Below are positions 16,130-25,374 of a DNA stretch of 64,000 bases, in pieces. Below the pieces are notes generated by a model. That model was not told the DNA's origin and made no database searches. It saw only the letters and a list, made by a program, of their open reading frames with translations. The stretch is from Vulcanimicrobium sp035943995 (GTDB lineage Bacteria > Vulcanimicrobiota > Vulcanimicrobiia > Vulcanimicrobiales > Vulcanimicrobiaceae), in NCBI GenBank assembly GCA_035943995.1, contig DASZBS010000104.1:1-64000 (forward strand). Reading direction: 5' to 3'. A program made the position numbers and the translations under genes. How positions within the stretch are numbered: the stretch's first letter is position 1; each line of letters begins with the position of its first letter.

Positions 16130-17770
16130 ATGCAACCGCCCGTGGCCACGCCGCCCGAACCGCTTCGCTCCAAGGACGAGCGCTATCGCGAGATCTTGGC
16201 GACGCTCGCGAAGCACGGCTTCGGCATCATCGGAGATCATTTCGTCGCGGACGGCGACGAGCGCGACCAATCGCGCGCGGAGCGCCTGCGGCTCGCATGC
16301 GAAGAGCTCGGAACCATGTTCATCAAGCTCGGCCAGATGCTCTCGACGCGTGGCGACCTTCTCCCCGAAGCGTACCGCCTCGAGCTCGCGAAATTGGTCG
16401 ATGACGTTCCGCCGTTGCCGGCCGACGTCATCACGCAGGTGATTCGCGAAGAGCTGGGCGCGGCGCCCGAGACGATCTTCGCGTCCTTCGATCCCGCGCC
16501 GCTCGGCAGCGCTTCGATCGGCCAAGTCCACAGCGCGCGCCTCGTGGACGGCCGCGACGTCGTCGTCAAAGTGCGCAAACCGGGCGTCGAGACGCTCGTG
16601 AAGATCGATCTCGAGATTCTGGCGGAGCTCATCGAGACGTGGGCACCGCGCTTTCCGGGTCTGAAGCAGTACGACGCGAAGGGCGTGCTGCGCGAATTCA
16701 GCGACTCGCTGCTGGCCGAGCTCGACTATCGTCGCGAAGCAGCGAACGAGCGGTTCTTCCGCACCATCTTCTCGAACGAACCTGGGTTCTCGATCCCCGA
16801 CGTCATCGGCGAGTACTCCACGGGGCGCGTGCTCACGCACGAGCGCGTCGACGGACGCAAGGTCAGCGACGTTGAGGGGCTTTCAAACCGGCGCCGCGCC
16901 GCCGTGTCGCAGCGCATCGCACGGTTCGTGCTGGAGCCGGCGTTCGAGCACGGCGTGTTCTACGCCGATCCACACTCCGGGAATCTCATGATCCAAGAAG
17001 ACGGCTCGCTGGCGGTCATCGATTTCGGCACGGTCGGACGCCTCACGCCGGAGGCACGGCGGCGCGTCGCGGGCATGTTCTTGGCGATCAGCCGGCGCGA
17101 CGCGGAACGCTTGACCGACCGCGTCATCGAGGTCACGGCTCCGCGTCATCCGATCGATCGCCCTCAGCTCACGAGCGATGTCGAACGACTGCTCGAACAA
17201 TTCGTCGACGTGTCGTTCGACGACGTGCCGCTCGGGAACGCGCTGGGCGAGCTCTTGCACATCCTGCGCCGCCATCAGCTGCGTCTGCCGTCGAATCTCG
17301 CGGCACTGATCAAGGCGCTCGTCATGTGCGAGGGGATCTTGCAAACGCTCGACCCCGAGTCCAGCTTGGCGGATTACCTCCAACCGATGGCCGGGAAGCT
17401 GGTCTACCAGGGAATCGCCGGCGGTGACAACGCCGTCGAGCGCCTACGTGATTCAGCGCTGGACGCGGCCCAACTCTCCATCGAGCTTCCGCGGCGAATC
17501 GATCGCGTGCTCGGGGAGATCGAGCGCGGAAATCTCCGCGTGTGGACGCGCGTCGAAGACGTCGACGTTCTCATCAAGCGCCTGGAGCACATGGTCGAAC
17601 GTGCGAACGCGACGATACTCGCAGCGGCGTGCATCGTCGGACTGGCGATCGTCTTGCAAATCTATCATCCGCAGGGATGGCAGCAGTGGATCGGTGTGGT
17701 CGTGTGGATCGCCCTCGTCGCCGCGATCGCTGCAACGGTTCGGACGTTGCTGGGGCTGCGCAAGAAATGA
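16130..17770 (+). CDS. ABC1/UbiB family kinase-like membrane protein
   Basis: A 546-residue atypical kinase (GTG at 16094 is an alternative start adding 12 residues). It has the family's K-x-G-Q motif (F-I-K-L-G-Q-M-L-S-T-R), the Ala/Ser-rich loop G-S-A-S-I-G-Q-V-H, the ATP-binding Lys in V-V-V-K-V-R-K-P-G-V, the E-L-D-Y-R-x-E-A-x-N motif, H-S-G-N-L and the metal-binding I-D-F-G-T-V-G. Two C-terminal membrane helices anchor it. UbiB-type proteins support ubiquinone or other isoprenoid-lipid handling. Confidence 0.9.
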   Translation: MQPPVATPPEPLRSKDERYREILATLAKHGFGIIGDHFVADGDERDQSRAERLRLACEELGTMFIKLGQMLSTRGDLLPEAYRLELAKLVDDVPPLPADVITQVIREELGAAPETIFASFDPAPLGSASIGQVHSARLVDGRDVVVKVRKPGVETLVKIDLEILAELIETWAPRFPGLKQYDAKGVLREFSDSLLAELDYRREAANERFFRTIFSNEPGFSIPDVIGEYSTGRVLTHERVDGRKVSDVEGLSNRRRAAVSQRIARFVLEPAFEHGVFYADPHSGNLMIQEDGSLAVIDFGTVGRLTPEARRRVAGMFLAISRRDAERLTDRVIEVTAPRHPIDRPQLTSDVERLLEQFVDVSFDDVPLGNALGELLHILRRHQLRLPSNLAALIKALVMCEGILQTLDPESSLADYLQPMAGKLVYQGIAGGDNAVERLRDSALDAAQLSIELPRRIDRVLGEIERGNLRVWTRVEDVDVLIKRLEHMVERANATILAAACIVGLAIVLQIYHPQGWQQWIGVVVWIALVAAIAATVRTLLGLRKK

Positions 17771-17807
17771 ACGCTGCGTAGCGAGAATTCGCTTGCGCGC
17801 GCAGCGG

Positions 17808-17831
17808 CGACGACTGCGCTTCCAATGGATC
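17808..17831 (+). repeat. 24-base copy of a segment of the 57.8 kb winged-helix gene
   Basis: These 24 bases are identical to 57852-57875, inside the second winged-helix gene. Here they lie in a short frame reading R-R-R-L-R-F-Q-W-I-L, which runs on for about 13 codons and stops. In the other copy the same peptide begins a 100-residue protein. It is therefore a decayed or recombined fragment of that gene family. Confidence 0.75.
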
Positions 17832-17990
17832 TTGGCCGAGAATAACGACCGGCCGTCGAGTGATCGATGAAGTTCGACGCCATGCGAAGAGATAGCGCGA
17901 GTCCGCCCTGGGATCAGGGCCGGTCGAGCGACCTTTCCACGGGAAGCGTCACGCTCGCGAATCCGCCGCCGTCGGGCCGGTTGCCGCAAC

Positions 17991-18018
17991 CGTACCGGAT
18001 TTGGGTACGATTCCGTAC
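17991..18018 (+). promoter_or_regulatory. Overlapping inverted repeats before the Crp-family gene
   Basis: CGTACC and GGTACG face each other with 7 bases between (17991-18009). The second arm also pairs with a following CGTAC (GTACG, four bases, CGTAC, 18005-18018). They lie 16-43 bases before the ATG at 18034 and could be an autoregulatory operator of the Crp-family protein. Confidence 0.4.
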
Positions 18019-18033
18019 AGAAGGGTGGGGAAC

Positions 18034-18780
18034 ATGAAAGCTGGTCCGATGGCCTACGAGGGCGGCAACCGGCTCCTCGACGCGATTCCGAGCGACGAGC
18101 GGGCCGAGGTCGTAAGGCCCGTCGAGGTCGTCGGCCTCGATTCCGGGACCGTGACGCACGCGCCCGATGTGGCGTACGACTGGGTCGTGTTCCCGATCGA
18201 CGCGGTCCTGTCGGTCGTGACGACGCTGTCGGACGGGGAGACGGCGGAGGTCGGGACGGTCGGGAACGAGGGCGCCTCGGGTGCCGAGATCGCATTCGGC
18301 GCGCCGGTCCTGCGTAAGACGATCTGCCAAGTCGAGGGGCGCATCGCGCGGATGCCGACGCTGGCGTTCCTCGACGCCGTGGACCGCAGCGCCGGGCTCG
18401 ATGCGCTGATCCGCTCGACCGAGAAAGCGCGCATGTTCTTCGTCGAGCAGATGATCGTCTGCAACACGGTGCACAAGCTGGAGCAGCGATGCGCGCGCTG
18501 GCTGCTGCTGGTGGCGGACCGCGCAGCGCGCGAGGAGTACCGTCTGACGCACGACTTCCTGTCTATCATGCTGGGCGTGCGCCGCGCCACGGTGAGCGAG
18601 GCGGCGAAAAGCCTTCATGACGCGGGCGCGATCGAGTACGCGCGCGGCCGCGTGCGGATCCTGGATCGCGCGATCCTGGAGTCGCAGTCGTGCGAGTGCT
18701 ACAAGCTCGCCGCGCGGGTCTTCGACGCCGCGCTCGATACGTGGGGCGTCGCGCTGCTCGGTCGGAAGCGCCGCGCATAG
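18034..18780 (+). CDS. Crp/Fnr-family transcriptional regulator
   Basis: A 248-residue regulator with an N-terminal cyclic-nucleotide-binding-type beta barrel (about 20-140) and a C-terminal winged helix: L-S-I-M-L-G-V-R-R-A-T-V-S-E-A, about residues 180-195. The long connecting helix around I-R-S-T-E-K-A-R-M-F-F-V-E-Q is typical. The barrel lacks an obvious cAMP-binding R-E motif and there is no Fe-S Cys cluster, so the ligand is unknown. The ATG at 18034 follows an AGGGTGGGG sequence. Confidence 0.87.
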   Translation: MKAGPMAYEGGNRLLDAIPSDERAEVVRPVEVVGLDSGTVTHAPDVAYDWVVFPIDAVLSVVTTLSDGETAEVGTVGNEGASGAEIAFGAPVLRKTICQVEGRIARMPTLAFLDAVDRSAGLDALIRSTEKARMFFVEQMIVCNTVHKLEQRCARWLLLVADRAAREEYRLTHDFLSIMLGVRRATVSEAAKSLHDAGAIEYARGRVRILDRAILESQSCECYKLAARVFDAALDTWGVALLGRKRRA

Positions 18781-18795
18781 CCGGCGTCCGCTGAC

Positions 18796-18969
18796 TCAGA
18801 CCGCGACCGCCGCCTTGCCCTCTTGCGCCCTGATGTACTGCGCGAGATCGAGTACCACCTGAGCCAGATTCCGCATGATGGCGGTCGAGTCGGGCAGCGT
18901 CTCGGGCTCGGGCAGGTTCAGCGCGTTCATGGCGCCTGCTTCGATGTTGTCGAGTGTCGGCTGGCTCAT
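18796..18969 (-). CDS. Small hypothetical protein, 57 residues
   Basis: A short acidic-to-amphipathic frame from ATG 18969, with N-terminus M-S-Q-P-T-L-D-N-I-E-A-G. It is convergent with the Crp gene and has good G/C bias at third positions. There is no clear Shine-Dalgarno. No family is recognised; it could be a small soluble helical protein. Confidence 0.4.
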   Translation of the reverse strand: MSQPTLDNIEAGAMNALNLPEPETLPDSTAIMRNLAQVVLDLAQYIRAQEGKAAVAV

Positions 18970-19134
18970 TGCTTGTTCGATTCAACGGGCGGCTGTGGTG
19001 GAGGACGTCTGTTGAGGGGGTCGGCGAACGCGAGGAGCCCAGCTAGGGAAGACGTTACCAATCGGGCGTAGGAATTGAGGCCCTATGTCGGCTGGGCCCC
19101 CTCCCGCGTGGTAGACTATATGTCGGCAACCGTA

Positions 19135-19155
19135 CGGACGGGGCGCCCCCGTCCG
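19135..19155 (+). promoter_or_regulatory. Perfect hairpin in the leader of the PP2C gene
   Basis: CGGACGGGG and CCCCGTCCG, 9-bp arms, enclose CGC and end 25 bases before the GTG start at 19181. There is no T-run, so a leader structure or protein-binding site is likelier than a terminator. Confidence 0.5.
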
Positions 19156-19180
19156 GCCGTGGGCCACAGAGGATCTGACC

Positions 19181-19954
19181 GTGAGCGAATCGGCCACTAT
19201 CGAAGGGCTTCGGCTGGAACTGGCGTCGAAGCAGGCGACCGTGGACGCTCTCATGGAGGGCTTCCTCGCGGTCGACTTCCCCGCCGTCGACGGGCTTGCG
19301 TTCGACGTCCTCTACCAACCGGCCGCCGTGATCGAGCGGCTGGGCGGCGACTGGTACGATGTCTTCGTCCTGCCCGACGGGCGGGTCGCGTTCTCGCTTG
19401 GCGACGTCTGCGGCCGCGGCATCGGCGCGGCGGTGAAGATGGGGCAGGCGAAGCAGGCCATCAAGGTCGCAGCGTCGCTCCAAATCAACGACCCGATGCC
19501 GATCGCCGTCCTCGACCAGACCAACAAGGTCATCTTCCTGAACAACCACCACGTCGAGTTCACGACGGCGATCTACGGCGTCATCGACGTGGCGAAGCGC
19601 AAGGTGACGTACGCCTCGGCGGGACATCACCCGCCGATCCTAGCGAGAGCGGGCGAAGAGCCGCGCATCATGCCGAACCACGGCTTCCCGCTGGGCGTCG
19701 AGGTCAATTTGCCGGACCTCATCCGGGAGCACGAGTTCGTCTACGAACCGGGGACCCTGCTAGTCCTCTACACCGACGGACTCGTGGAGTTCAGTCACGA
19801 CGTCGAAGAGGGCGAGGCCAGGCTGCTGGGAGCCGCGCGCGCGGCCGTCGACGCGAAGGTTGAGCACCCGGCGAAGTTCATCGTCGAGACCGTCTTGCTG
19901 GAAGAGCAGCGGCATCCCGACGACGTCGCGGTCCTGACGATCTTCTTCGAGTAG
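19181..19954 (+). CDS. SpoIIE-type PP2C serine phosphatase
   Basis: A 257-residue stand-alone phosphatase domain with a short helical N-terminus. Motifs in order are G-G-D-W-Y-D, G-D-V-C-G-R-G-I-G-A-A, S-A-G-H-H-P-P, Y-T-D-G-L-V-E and D-D-V-A-V-L. It lacks a sensor domain, unlike the two other paralogues in this window. It should act on phosphorylated anti-sigma antagonists. The start is GTG 19181. Confidence 0.87.
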   Translation: MSESATIEGLRLELASKQATVDALMEGFLAVDFPAVDGLAFDVLYQPAAVIERLGGDWYDVFVLPDGRVAFSLGDVCGRGIGAAVKMGQAKQAIKVAASLQINDPMPIAVLDQTNKVIFLNNHHVEFTTAIYGVIDVAKRKVTYASAGHHPPILARAGEEPRIMPNHGFPLGVEVNLPDLIREHEFVYEPGTLLVLYTDGLVEFSHDVEEGEARLLGAARAAVDAKVEHPAKFIVETVLLEEQRHPDDVAVLTIFFE

Positions 19955-20053
19955 CGGGGCCAAGCCGCGTGGGCGAGGTGTCCGCGAGCATCTCGCTAAC
20001 CCTCACCGGGTAGCGTTTCAAGCGCTGCAATCAATCCGCCGGAGGGTACCACT

Positions 20054-20116
20054 ATGCTTTCAGCTCTCGTTGTCTTGGCCGTTATCATTGTATGCGTCGA
20101 GCCACTTTGCATCTGA
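20054..20116 (+). CDS. 20-residue hydrophobic micropeptide
   Basis: An ATG with a strong Shine-Dalgarno (GGAGGG, 7 bases upstream) opens a 20-residue, almost wholly hydrophobic peptide (M-L-S-A-L-V-V-L-A-V-I-I-V) ending C-V-E-P-L-C-I. It would form one short membrane helix. It lies between the convergent PP2C and oxidase genes. Two similar strong-SD micropeptides occur at 25537 and 60369. Confidence 0.45.
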   Translation: MLSALVVLAVIIVCVEPLCI

Positions 20117-20142
20117 TATGACCGCGCAGCGCCGGCCGGTCG

Positions 20143-23100
20143 CTATTTGAACGGCCGGATGGTCCTGCGAACGCACCGTTTCAGCCATCTCAGGACGGCG
20201 AGGATGCAGCCGTCACGGTCGTCGCCGGGTGCTTCTCCGCCGCCCGTGCCGGTCGCATCGTGCGGTGCGCCGTACGGCGATGCGGCGATCGTGGTCGAAT
20301 CGACGCCCATCGCGTCGAGCCGGGCCGCGAGGCGCTCGCCTTCGCGTTGGAGGATCGGCAGCCAGCGGTCCTGAGCCGGGGTCACGCCGAGCGCGTGCCG
20401 CAGCAGCGCCAAATGGTCGGCATCCTCGCGAACGATCTCCGCGTTCCCTTTCACGAGGACGCGCAGCTCGAACGCGCCGAGAACGCGGCCGAAGGCGAAC
20501 TGTTGCGCACGGACATGGTACACCTCGCCGCGGCGAACGCCGGCCGGCAGCTCGAGCGTCAGCAGTCCGGGGATGCTTTCCGATGTGTTCGGCGGGATCG
20601 GCACGTACAGGCAATCGCCGATGACGGTACACCGCAGCGTGTGCTCGTCGAGCGCCTCCAGCGTTTGACCGCGGTCCGCCGGCTGTGCTGCAACGATCGC
20701 CGCCGCACTCTCCGTCGGAAAGTAGAACGTCGCGACGGAGTTGCGCGGAACGTTCTCCCACCACACCACCAGCGCGTGGATCTGGGGGCGTTGTTTGATC
20801 GCACCGGCCTGCGTGGCGGTCCGGCCGAATCCGCGCAGCTCGAACGAATGCTCGACCGTGCGCGTCGCGGCCGTTCCGGGATTCGCCGACGAGCCGAATG
20901 CGAGGTTTCGCTGCGAGAGCTTGTCGCTCGAGCCCGGCGTGTCGCCGGCTTGCGGCAACTCCGGCGAGGCGGGATCGTGCTTGTAGTGGACCTCGGCGAC
21001 CAGGCACTGGTGAAATCCGGTCATCAGCTCCGGAATCGAGCGCAGATCCGCCGCAGGGGTCGAGGCGAAATTCGTCTGGTTGGCGGGGTAACGCGGGAAG
21101 CGCGCTTGCGGCTGGTTCAAGTCGAGCCAGCACCCGAAGAACGCCAGCGTCTGGGTGTGCGCGACGGAACCCAGGGTCTGCAGGTTCGGGTCGTCGGGCT
21201 GCCCCGACATGTCCTGGTTCGTCGCGACGCGCGGTACCGCGAAGAACGGGATCGAGACCGCCTCTGTGTTCGTCACACCGAGCAGCGGGATCGCGTCGGT
21301 GGTAACGGTGGTCCCCATTTCCACGATCGGATGCGTCGCGCGCCGGTAGATCGTCGAGGTGTCGTAGACGAGCGCCGGCTGCATCGTGCGAAAGACGCGC
21401 CACATCACGCGCACGTACTTCGCGTCCTCGACCGTGTCGGTCACCGCGCTGTCCTTGCGCACGCGCGCGAGCGCGAAGTTGTAGACCGGCGTTCCGCCCG
21501 GCGTGCCGTCGGCCGTCGGCAAGAGCGAGATCCGGCTCGCCCACTCGTCACCGGTAAGGGTGTCGAGCCACGCTGACGACGTTGCGGTATCGGCGTTCAA
21601 GTGCAGGATCAGCGCTTGGATGAACGCGTTCGGGTTCGTCCAGACGTGGCCCGGCACGTACGTCGCGGCGTGCGCGGCCGTCATTTGGAAGACGCGCAGA
21701 TCCGTGCTCAGATACGACACGGGGCCGTCGCTCATGAACGGGTTCGGCGACGCGATCAGATCGAGCCGCGCCGTGCAGCGGTGATACGCGGACGTGATGG
21801 TCACGCCCACCGGCACCGTGGCGTCGCCCGTGATGCCGCCGAACGCATCGGTTCCGGTGAACGTCAAGTCGAACGTGTACGTGACGCGCTGCGCGAGCTG
21901 CGGCGAGCCGGGAAGCTCGAGCGCCGGCTGCGCTACGTCGCCCGACAGCGTGGCCGATATGCCAGCGACCGAGAACGCGGGGAGCGGTGCGGCGGCGCCG
22001 ACCTCGCTCGGGATGAAGCCGTCGAAGACGACGTAGAACGCGTGATGAAACGTGGTGCTCCCGCCGGAGGCATTCGCGAGCACGTCGGCGACCGAGAACG
22101 TGCTGCGATCCATCACCGCTTCCATGCGGATGTCGGCGATGCGCAGAAACGGCGCCGTGACGCACGGGCGCCCGCCGTCGTCGAGGATCCACAGCAAGTA
22201 CTGTCCCGGGACGGCGATGCTGCCGTTCGGCGGCGCGGTCACGTGAAGCACTCCCGGCGGCCCCGCCGTGAACGTCAGGCCGACGTAGCGCTGGTCGTAG
22301 TTGAAGGCATGCGTAGCACCGCCGCAGCGTGTCACCGCGACGCGCGCGATCGTGGGGTGCGCGGAACCGGCCGGGATACTGTAGTGCACGTCGAACGCCT
22401 CGCCGTATCCCACGCTCGGCGGTGACGCGGTGATCGTCGCACGGTCGGCCGCCGCGATGTAGTCCGGCTCGAAGAGCTCGACGCGCAGCTCGGCGCTCGC
22501 GGCCCCGAACACGTTGTTCACTTCGGAACCTGCGGTCCAAACGCGGCCGTCGGGGAGCAGCAGCGCATTGGAATGATAGCCGCGCGTGACGGTCGCGGGC
22601 GTCGCCGAGAGCGCGCGCCACGTGTTCGGCCCAGCGCTCCAGGGATAGCCGATCGGATCGAAGATCTCGGGGACGCGAACGCCGAAGTCTTGATCGTATC
22701 CGTGCGGCGGCGGCGTCCCGGGATCGTCGATGCCGCCCGAAATGAAGACCTCGCCCGTCGGCAGCAAGGTGCCGACGCAGTGCGAGCGCGGCTGCGTGAT
22801 CCCGCGCGGCGACGTCGCGGTCCACGTGGACGCCGCTTCGGAGCCGCCGACGATGTCGGCGATCAGCGCCGTGACGCCGCCCGCGAGCAGCACCCGCGCG
22901 TCATAGCCGTTCTCCGGCAGCAGCGGCAGCAGCACGGATGTCGTGGGCTGTGCGGCATAACCCGGATTGAGATAGGCGCCCTCCACCAGTTGGGGGCCGT
23001 TGAACGCGGCGACGACGTTCTGCGCGGAGGTGTCGTAGACCAAGCTCTTGTTCGCGTACTGATCCATCGGATCGTCCGCGGAACCGCCGACCTCGAAAAG

Positions 23101-23862
23101 CGGCTGAACGATCAGGAGATACCCGGTCGGCAGCACGTGCACGCGCGGAAAGAACACCGCGAAGTCGTGATCGAAACCTTCACCGAGCGGCGAGAGCAGG
23201 TCCCACGCGCCCGCGCCGAGCCGGAAGATCTCGGGCGTGTTGTTGTTGTGCCGCGGATCATCCTCGGTGACCCCGAGCAATTCCGGGTGCTCGTCGATAT
23301 TGGTCCCGGCGATGCGCGGATGACCGCACATCGCCATGACCGATCCGTCGCCGAGCGTCACCAAGCTGGGATACCAGCGGCCGCCGCCTTTCGGTGTGCC
23401 ACCGTTCGAGTACGGGTTCATCGGCGGAAGCGCGTTCCACTTCGGCGTGGTCGCAGGATCGAAGACGAACGCCTCGCGCAGCCCGCCCCAATGCCCGGCG
23501 TGGATGTCCATGCTGTGCGGGTCGACTCCCATCAAGCTCGTACCGCCGCCGACCAGCAGCCGCCCATCGGGCAGCAGCGCGTGCCCGCTGCAAAAGATGT
23601 CCAAGAAGCCGTTCGGAGCGAGTCCGCCGGGGCCGGTCGGCGAGCCGGGGCGCGTCGACGTGCGCGATTGGCAATCATAGAGCGCCGTGTGGTCGACACT
23701 CCCGGAATTGTGATTGTTTCCGTCCCAGCGATTGCCGGAATAGTAGATGATCGAGCCCAGCGGGCCGACCGCAATCAGCGCCGCGTGGACGGCGTGCGTC
23801 TTCACAGTGGGATCGGCCTCGGCGGCCTGGGGATCGAACGGGGCCAACCATTGAGCGCACAT
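20143..23862 (-). CDS. Glyoxal/galactose-oxidase-like copper radical oxidase, extended
   Basis: A 1239-residue protein. The first 540 residues are a Kelch-type propeller ending in a DUF1929-like domain. They keep all ligands of copper-radical oxidases: C91 in F-C-S-G-H for the Tyr-Cys crosslink, Y164 in G-R-W-Y-P-S, Y429-H430 in R-G-Y-H-S-N, and H518 in G-A-T-H-A-F. Spacing fits the glyoxal oxidase (AA5_1) branch, which makes H2O2 while oxidising aldehydes or alcohols. The C-terminal 700 residues are beta-rich and unrecognised, ending in a basic tail. No signal peptide is visible, which is odd for this family. A GGAGGCGG Shine-Dalgarno supports the start. Confidence 0.82.
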   Translation of the reverse strand: MCAQWLAPFDPQAAEADPTVKTHAVHAALIAVGPLGSIIYYSGNRWDGNNHNSGSVDHTALYDCQSRTSTRPGSPTGPGGLAPNGFLDIFCSGHALLPDGRLLVGGGTSLMGVDPHSMDIHAGHWGGLREAFVFDPATTPKWNALPPMNPYSNGGTPKGGGRWYPSLVTLGDGSVMAMCGHPRIAGTNIDEHPELLGVTEDDPRHNNNTPEIFRLGAGAWDLLSPLGEGFDHDFAVFFPRVHVLPTGYLLIVQPLFEVGGSADDPMDQYANKSLVYDTSAQNVVAAFNGPQLVEGAYLNPGYAAQPTTSVLLPLLPENGYDARVLLAGGVTALIADIVGGSEAASTWTATSPRGITQPRSHCVGTLLPTGEVFISGGIDDPGTPPPHGYDQDFGVRVPEIFDPIGYPWSAGPNTWRALSATPATVTRGYHSNALLLPDGRVWTAGSEVNNVFGAASAELRVELFEPDYIAAADRATITASPPSVGYGEAFDVHYSIPAGSAHPTIARVAVTRCGGATHAFNYDQRYVGLTFTAGPPGVLHVTAPPNGSIAVPGQYLLWILDDGGRPCVTAPFLRIADIRMEAVMDRSTFSVADVLANASGGSTTFHHAFYVVFDGFIPSEVGAAAPLPAFSVAGISATLSGDVAQPALELPGSPQLAQRVTYTFDLTFTGTDAFGGITGDATVPVGVTITSAYHRCTARLDLIASPNPFMSDGPVSYLSTDLRVFQMTAAHAATYVPGHVWTNPNAFIQALILHLNADTATSSAWLDTLTGDEWASRISLLPTADGTPGGTPVYNFALARVRKDSAVTDTVEDAKYVRVMWRVFRTMQPALVYDTSTIYRRATHPIVEMGTTVTTDAIPLLGVTNTEAVSIPFFAVPRVATNQDMSGQPDDPNLQTLGSVAHTQTLAFFGCWLDLNQPQARFPRYPANQTNFASTPAADLRSIPELMTGFHQCLVAEVHYKHDPASPELPQAGDTPGSSDKLSQRNLAFGSSANPGTAATRTVEHSFELRGFGRTATQAGAIKQRPQIHALVVWWENVPRNSVATFYFPTESAAAIVAAQPADRGQTLEALDEHTLRCTVIGDCLYVPIPPNTSESIPGLLTLELPAGVRRGEVYHVRAQQFAFGRVLGAFELRVLVKGNAEIVREDADHLALLRHALGVTPAQDRWLPILQREGERLAARLDAMGVDSTTIAASPYGAPHDATGTGGGEAPGDDRDGCILAVLRWLKRCVRRTIRPFK

Positions 23863-23979
23863 CGGACCGCCTCCATATATGGATCGGGAGCGGCGTCAAC
23901 CGTATCGGTTGCGACTTACTGGGTAGTTACGCGCGCGGCTGGTAAGCCGGGTGTAAGCGTGCAGCCTCCCATCAGGGAG

Positions 23980-25374
23980 TCAGAGCAACGACAGTTCCTT
24001 TGCCTTGAGAACGGCGGCGGTTCTGGAGTGCACGTCGAGGGCGTCGTACAGGTGTTGGACGTGGCTGCGGATCGTCGCGACGCTGCGCCGTTCGGGATCC
24101 TGACGCGCGATCTCGGGGACGCTGGCGTCGCTTGCGAGCGCCTTGAGCAGCGCGGCCTGCGCCGGCGTCAGCGCGACCGCGGGAACGGCGGCCTTGCGTG
24201 ACTCGCGCATCGCCGTGACGAGTCGCTGAAAGCCGGCGTAGGTCGGCTCGGGCTCGCCGCTGTACACGGCGAGCTGACGGGTCCCGCGCAACGGCAGCGC
24301 GGCACGCTCGGCGCGCGCGACTTCGCCGATCGCCGCGCCGGCAGTGCACGCGAGTGCCCGAGCCAAGCGCCGAATCCGCGTGTCCGACAGGTTCCATGCC
24401 GAACCGTGCGCCAGCCGGTGGACCGCCCGCCGCCACCGGGCGCGCGCTTCGGCGTCGTCGTTGGTCGCCGTTGCTCCGACGGCGATTAGCGCGTCCTTGA
24501 GTGCCTGTTGTGCGCTGCTGATCGGCTCCGCGTTGCCGAGCTGCGCGAGAAAATCTTGCCAACGCCGGTGCCACCCCGTCTGCGTTGCGAAGTACACGGC
24601 CGTGACGAACGCGTCGTACGCGTTGTGGGCGAACTTCGTGAGCTTGTACGCGCTGATCTCGGCATCGTCGCCGGTCATGACGGCGAACGCGAGCCGCATG
24701 TTCGCGACCGTCCGTTTCACGGTCGGCGCACCGCCGAGCTCGGCCAGCCTCGCGGCCCGCGCGAGAATTTCGCGTACCGCCTCGATGTCGCCGAGCTCGA
24801 TATTCGGCAAGCACTGAAACGTAAGGACGTTCGCGGCCAAGGTATAGGCGTGGGCCCGCTCGAGCCGGCTCGCCGAGCGCGCCGCGAGCTCGTTCCCGCT
24901 CACCAAATCGCCGCGCCAGTGCGCCGCCTGCGTCAGCCGCATCTCGACCAAGCCGATGAATGCGTCGTCGTCGACGTCCTCCAGCGCTGCGAGCGCCTGG
25001 GCCGCATGCCGCTCCGAGAGCGCACGCTCCTCACGCCACGCCCAAGCGAAGGCCATCAGCGCCGCGGCATAGGCGCGCCGCTCCGGATCCTCCGGGATCC
25101 CGAAACTCGAGATCAGCGATTCGGCTTCGTCGACACCGCTCGGCGCGTTCAAGAGCCGCGCGGCGAGGAACATCGCCGGGATGAACGAGTCCGATGAGCC
25201 GCGCATCGCGTGGCGGCACAAACGGTCGACTTCCGCGGCCTGATCGGCTTGGAGCGCGCGAGCGATCCCGGCGAGCAGGGCGGTCGTCGCATCCGCCCGC
25301 CGGCCGGGCTCCGGAAGCGGCGGTTCGTCGTTCCAGATCATCACTCGCTTCGCGAGTTGCCAATGATCGGACAT
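23980..25374 (-). CDS. TPR-like LuxR-family regulator
   Basis: A 464-residue protein without a P-loop. It is helical and TPR-like for about 390 residues and ends in a LuxR helix-turn-helix (L-T-P-A-Q-A-A-L-L-K-A-L-A...V-P-E-I-A-R-Q...S-V-A-T-I-R-S-H-V-Q-H-L). The start at 25374 is chosen because a GAAGG sequence precedes it and the earlier in-frame ATG adds only a basic tail. The gene is divergent from the 25537 micropeptide. Confidence 0.78.
   Translation of the reverse strand: MSDHWQLAKRVMIWNDEPPLPEPGRRADATTALLAGIARALQADQAAEVDRLCRHAMRGSSDSFIPAMFLAARLLNAPSGVDEAESLISSFGIPEDPERRAYAAALMAFAWAWREERALSERHAAQALAALEDVDDDAFIGLVEMRLTQAAHWRGDLVSGNELAARSASRLERAHAYTLAANVLTFQCLPNIELGDIEAVREILARAARLAELGGAPTVKRTVANMRLAFAVMTGDDAEISAYKLTKFAHNAYDAFVTAVYFATQTGWHRRWQDFLAQLGNAEPISSAQQALKDALIAVGATATNDDAEARARWRRAVHRLAHGSAWNLSDTRIRRLARALACTAGAAIGEVARAERAALPLRGTRQLAVYSGEPEPTYAGFQRLVTAMRESRKAAVPAVALTPAQAALLKALASDASVPEIARQDPERRSVATIRSHVQHLYDALDVHSRTAAVLKAKELSLL

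Noticed and set aside
20260..24201. Several long plus-strand frames opposite the oxidase gene
   Set aside because: They lack motifs and are Arg-rich. The minus frame keeps Kelch and copper-site residues throughout.
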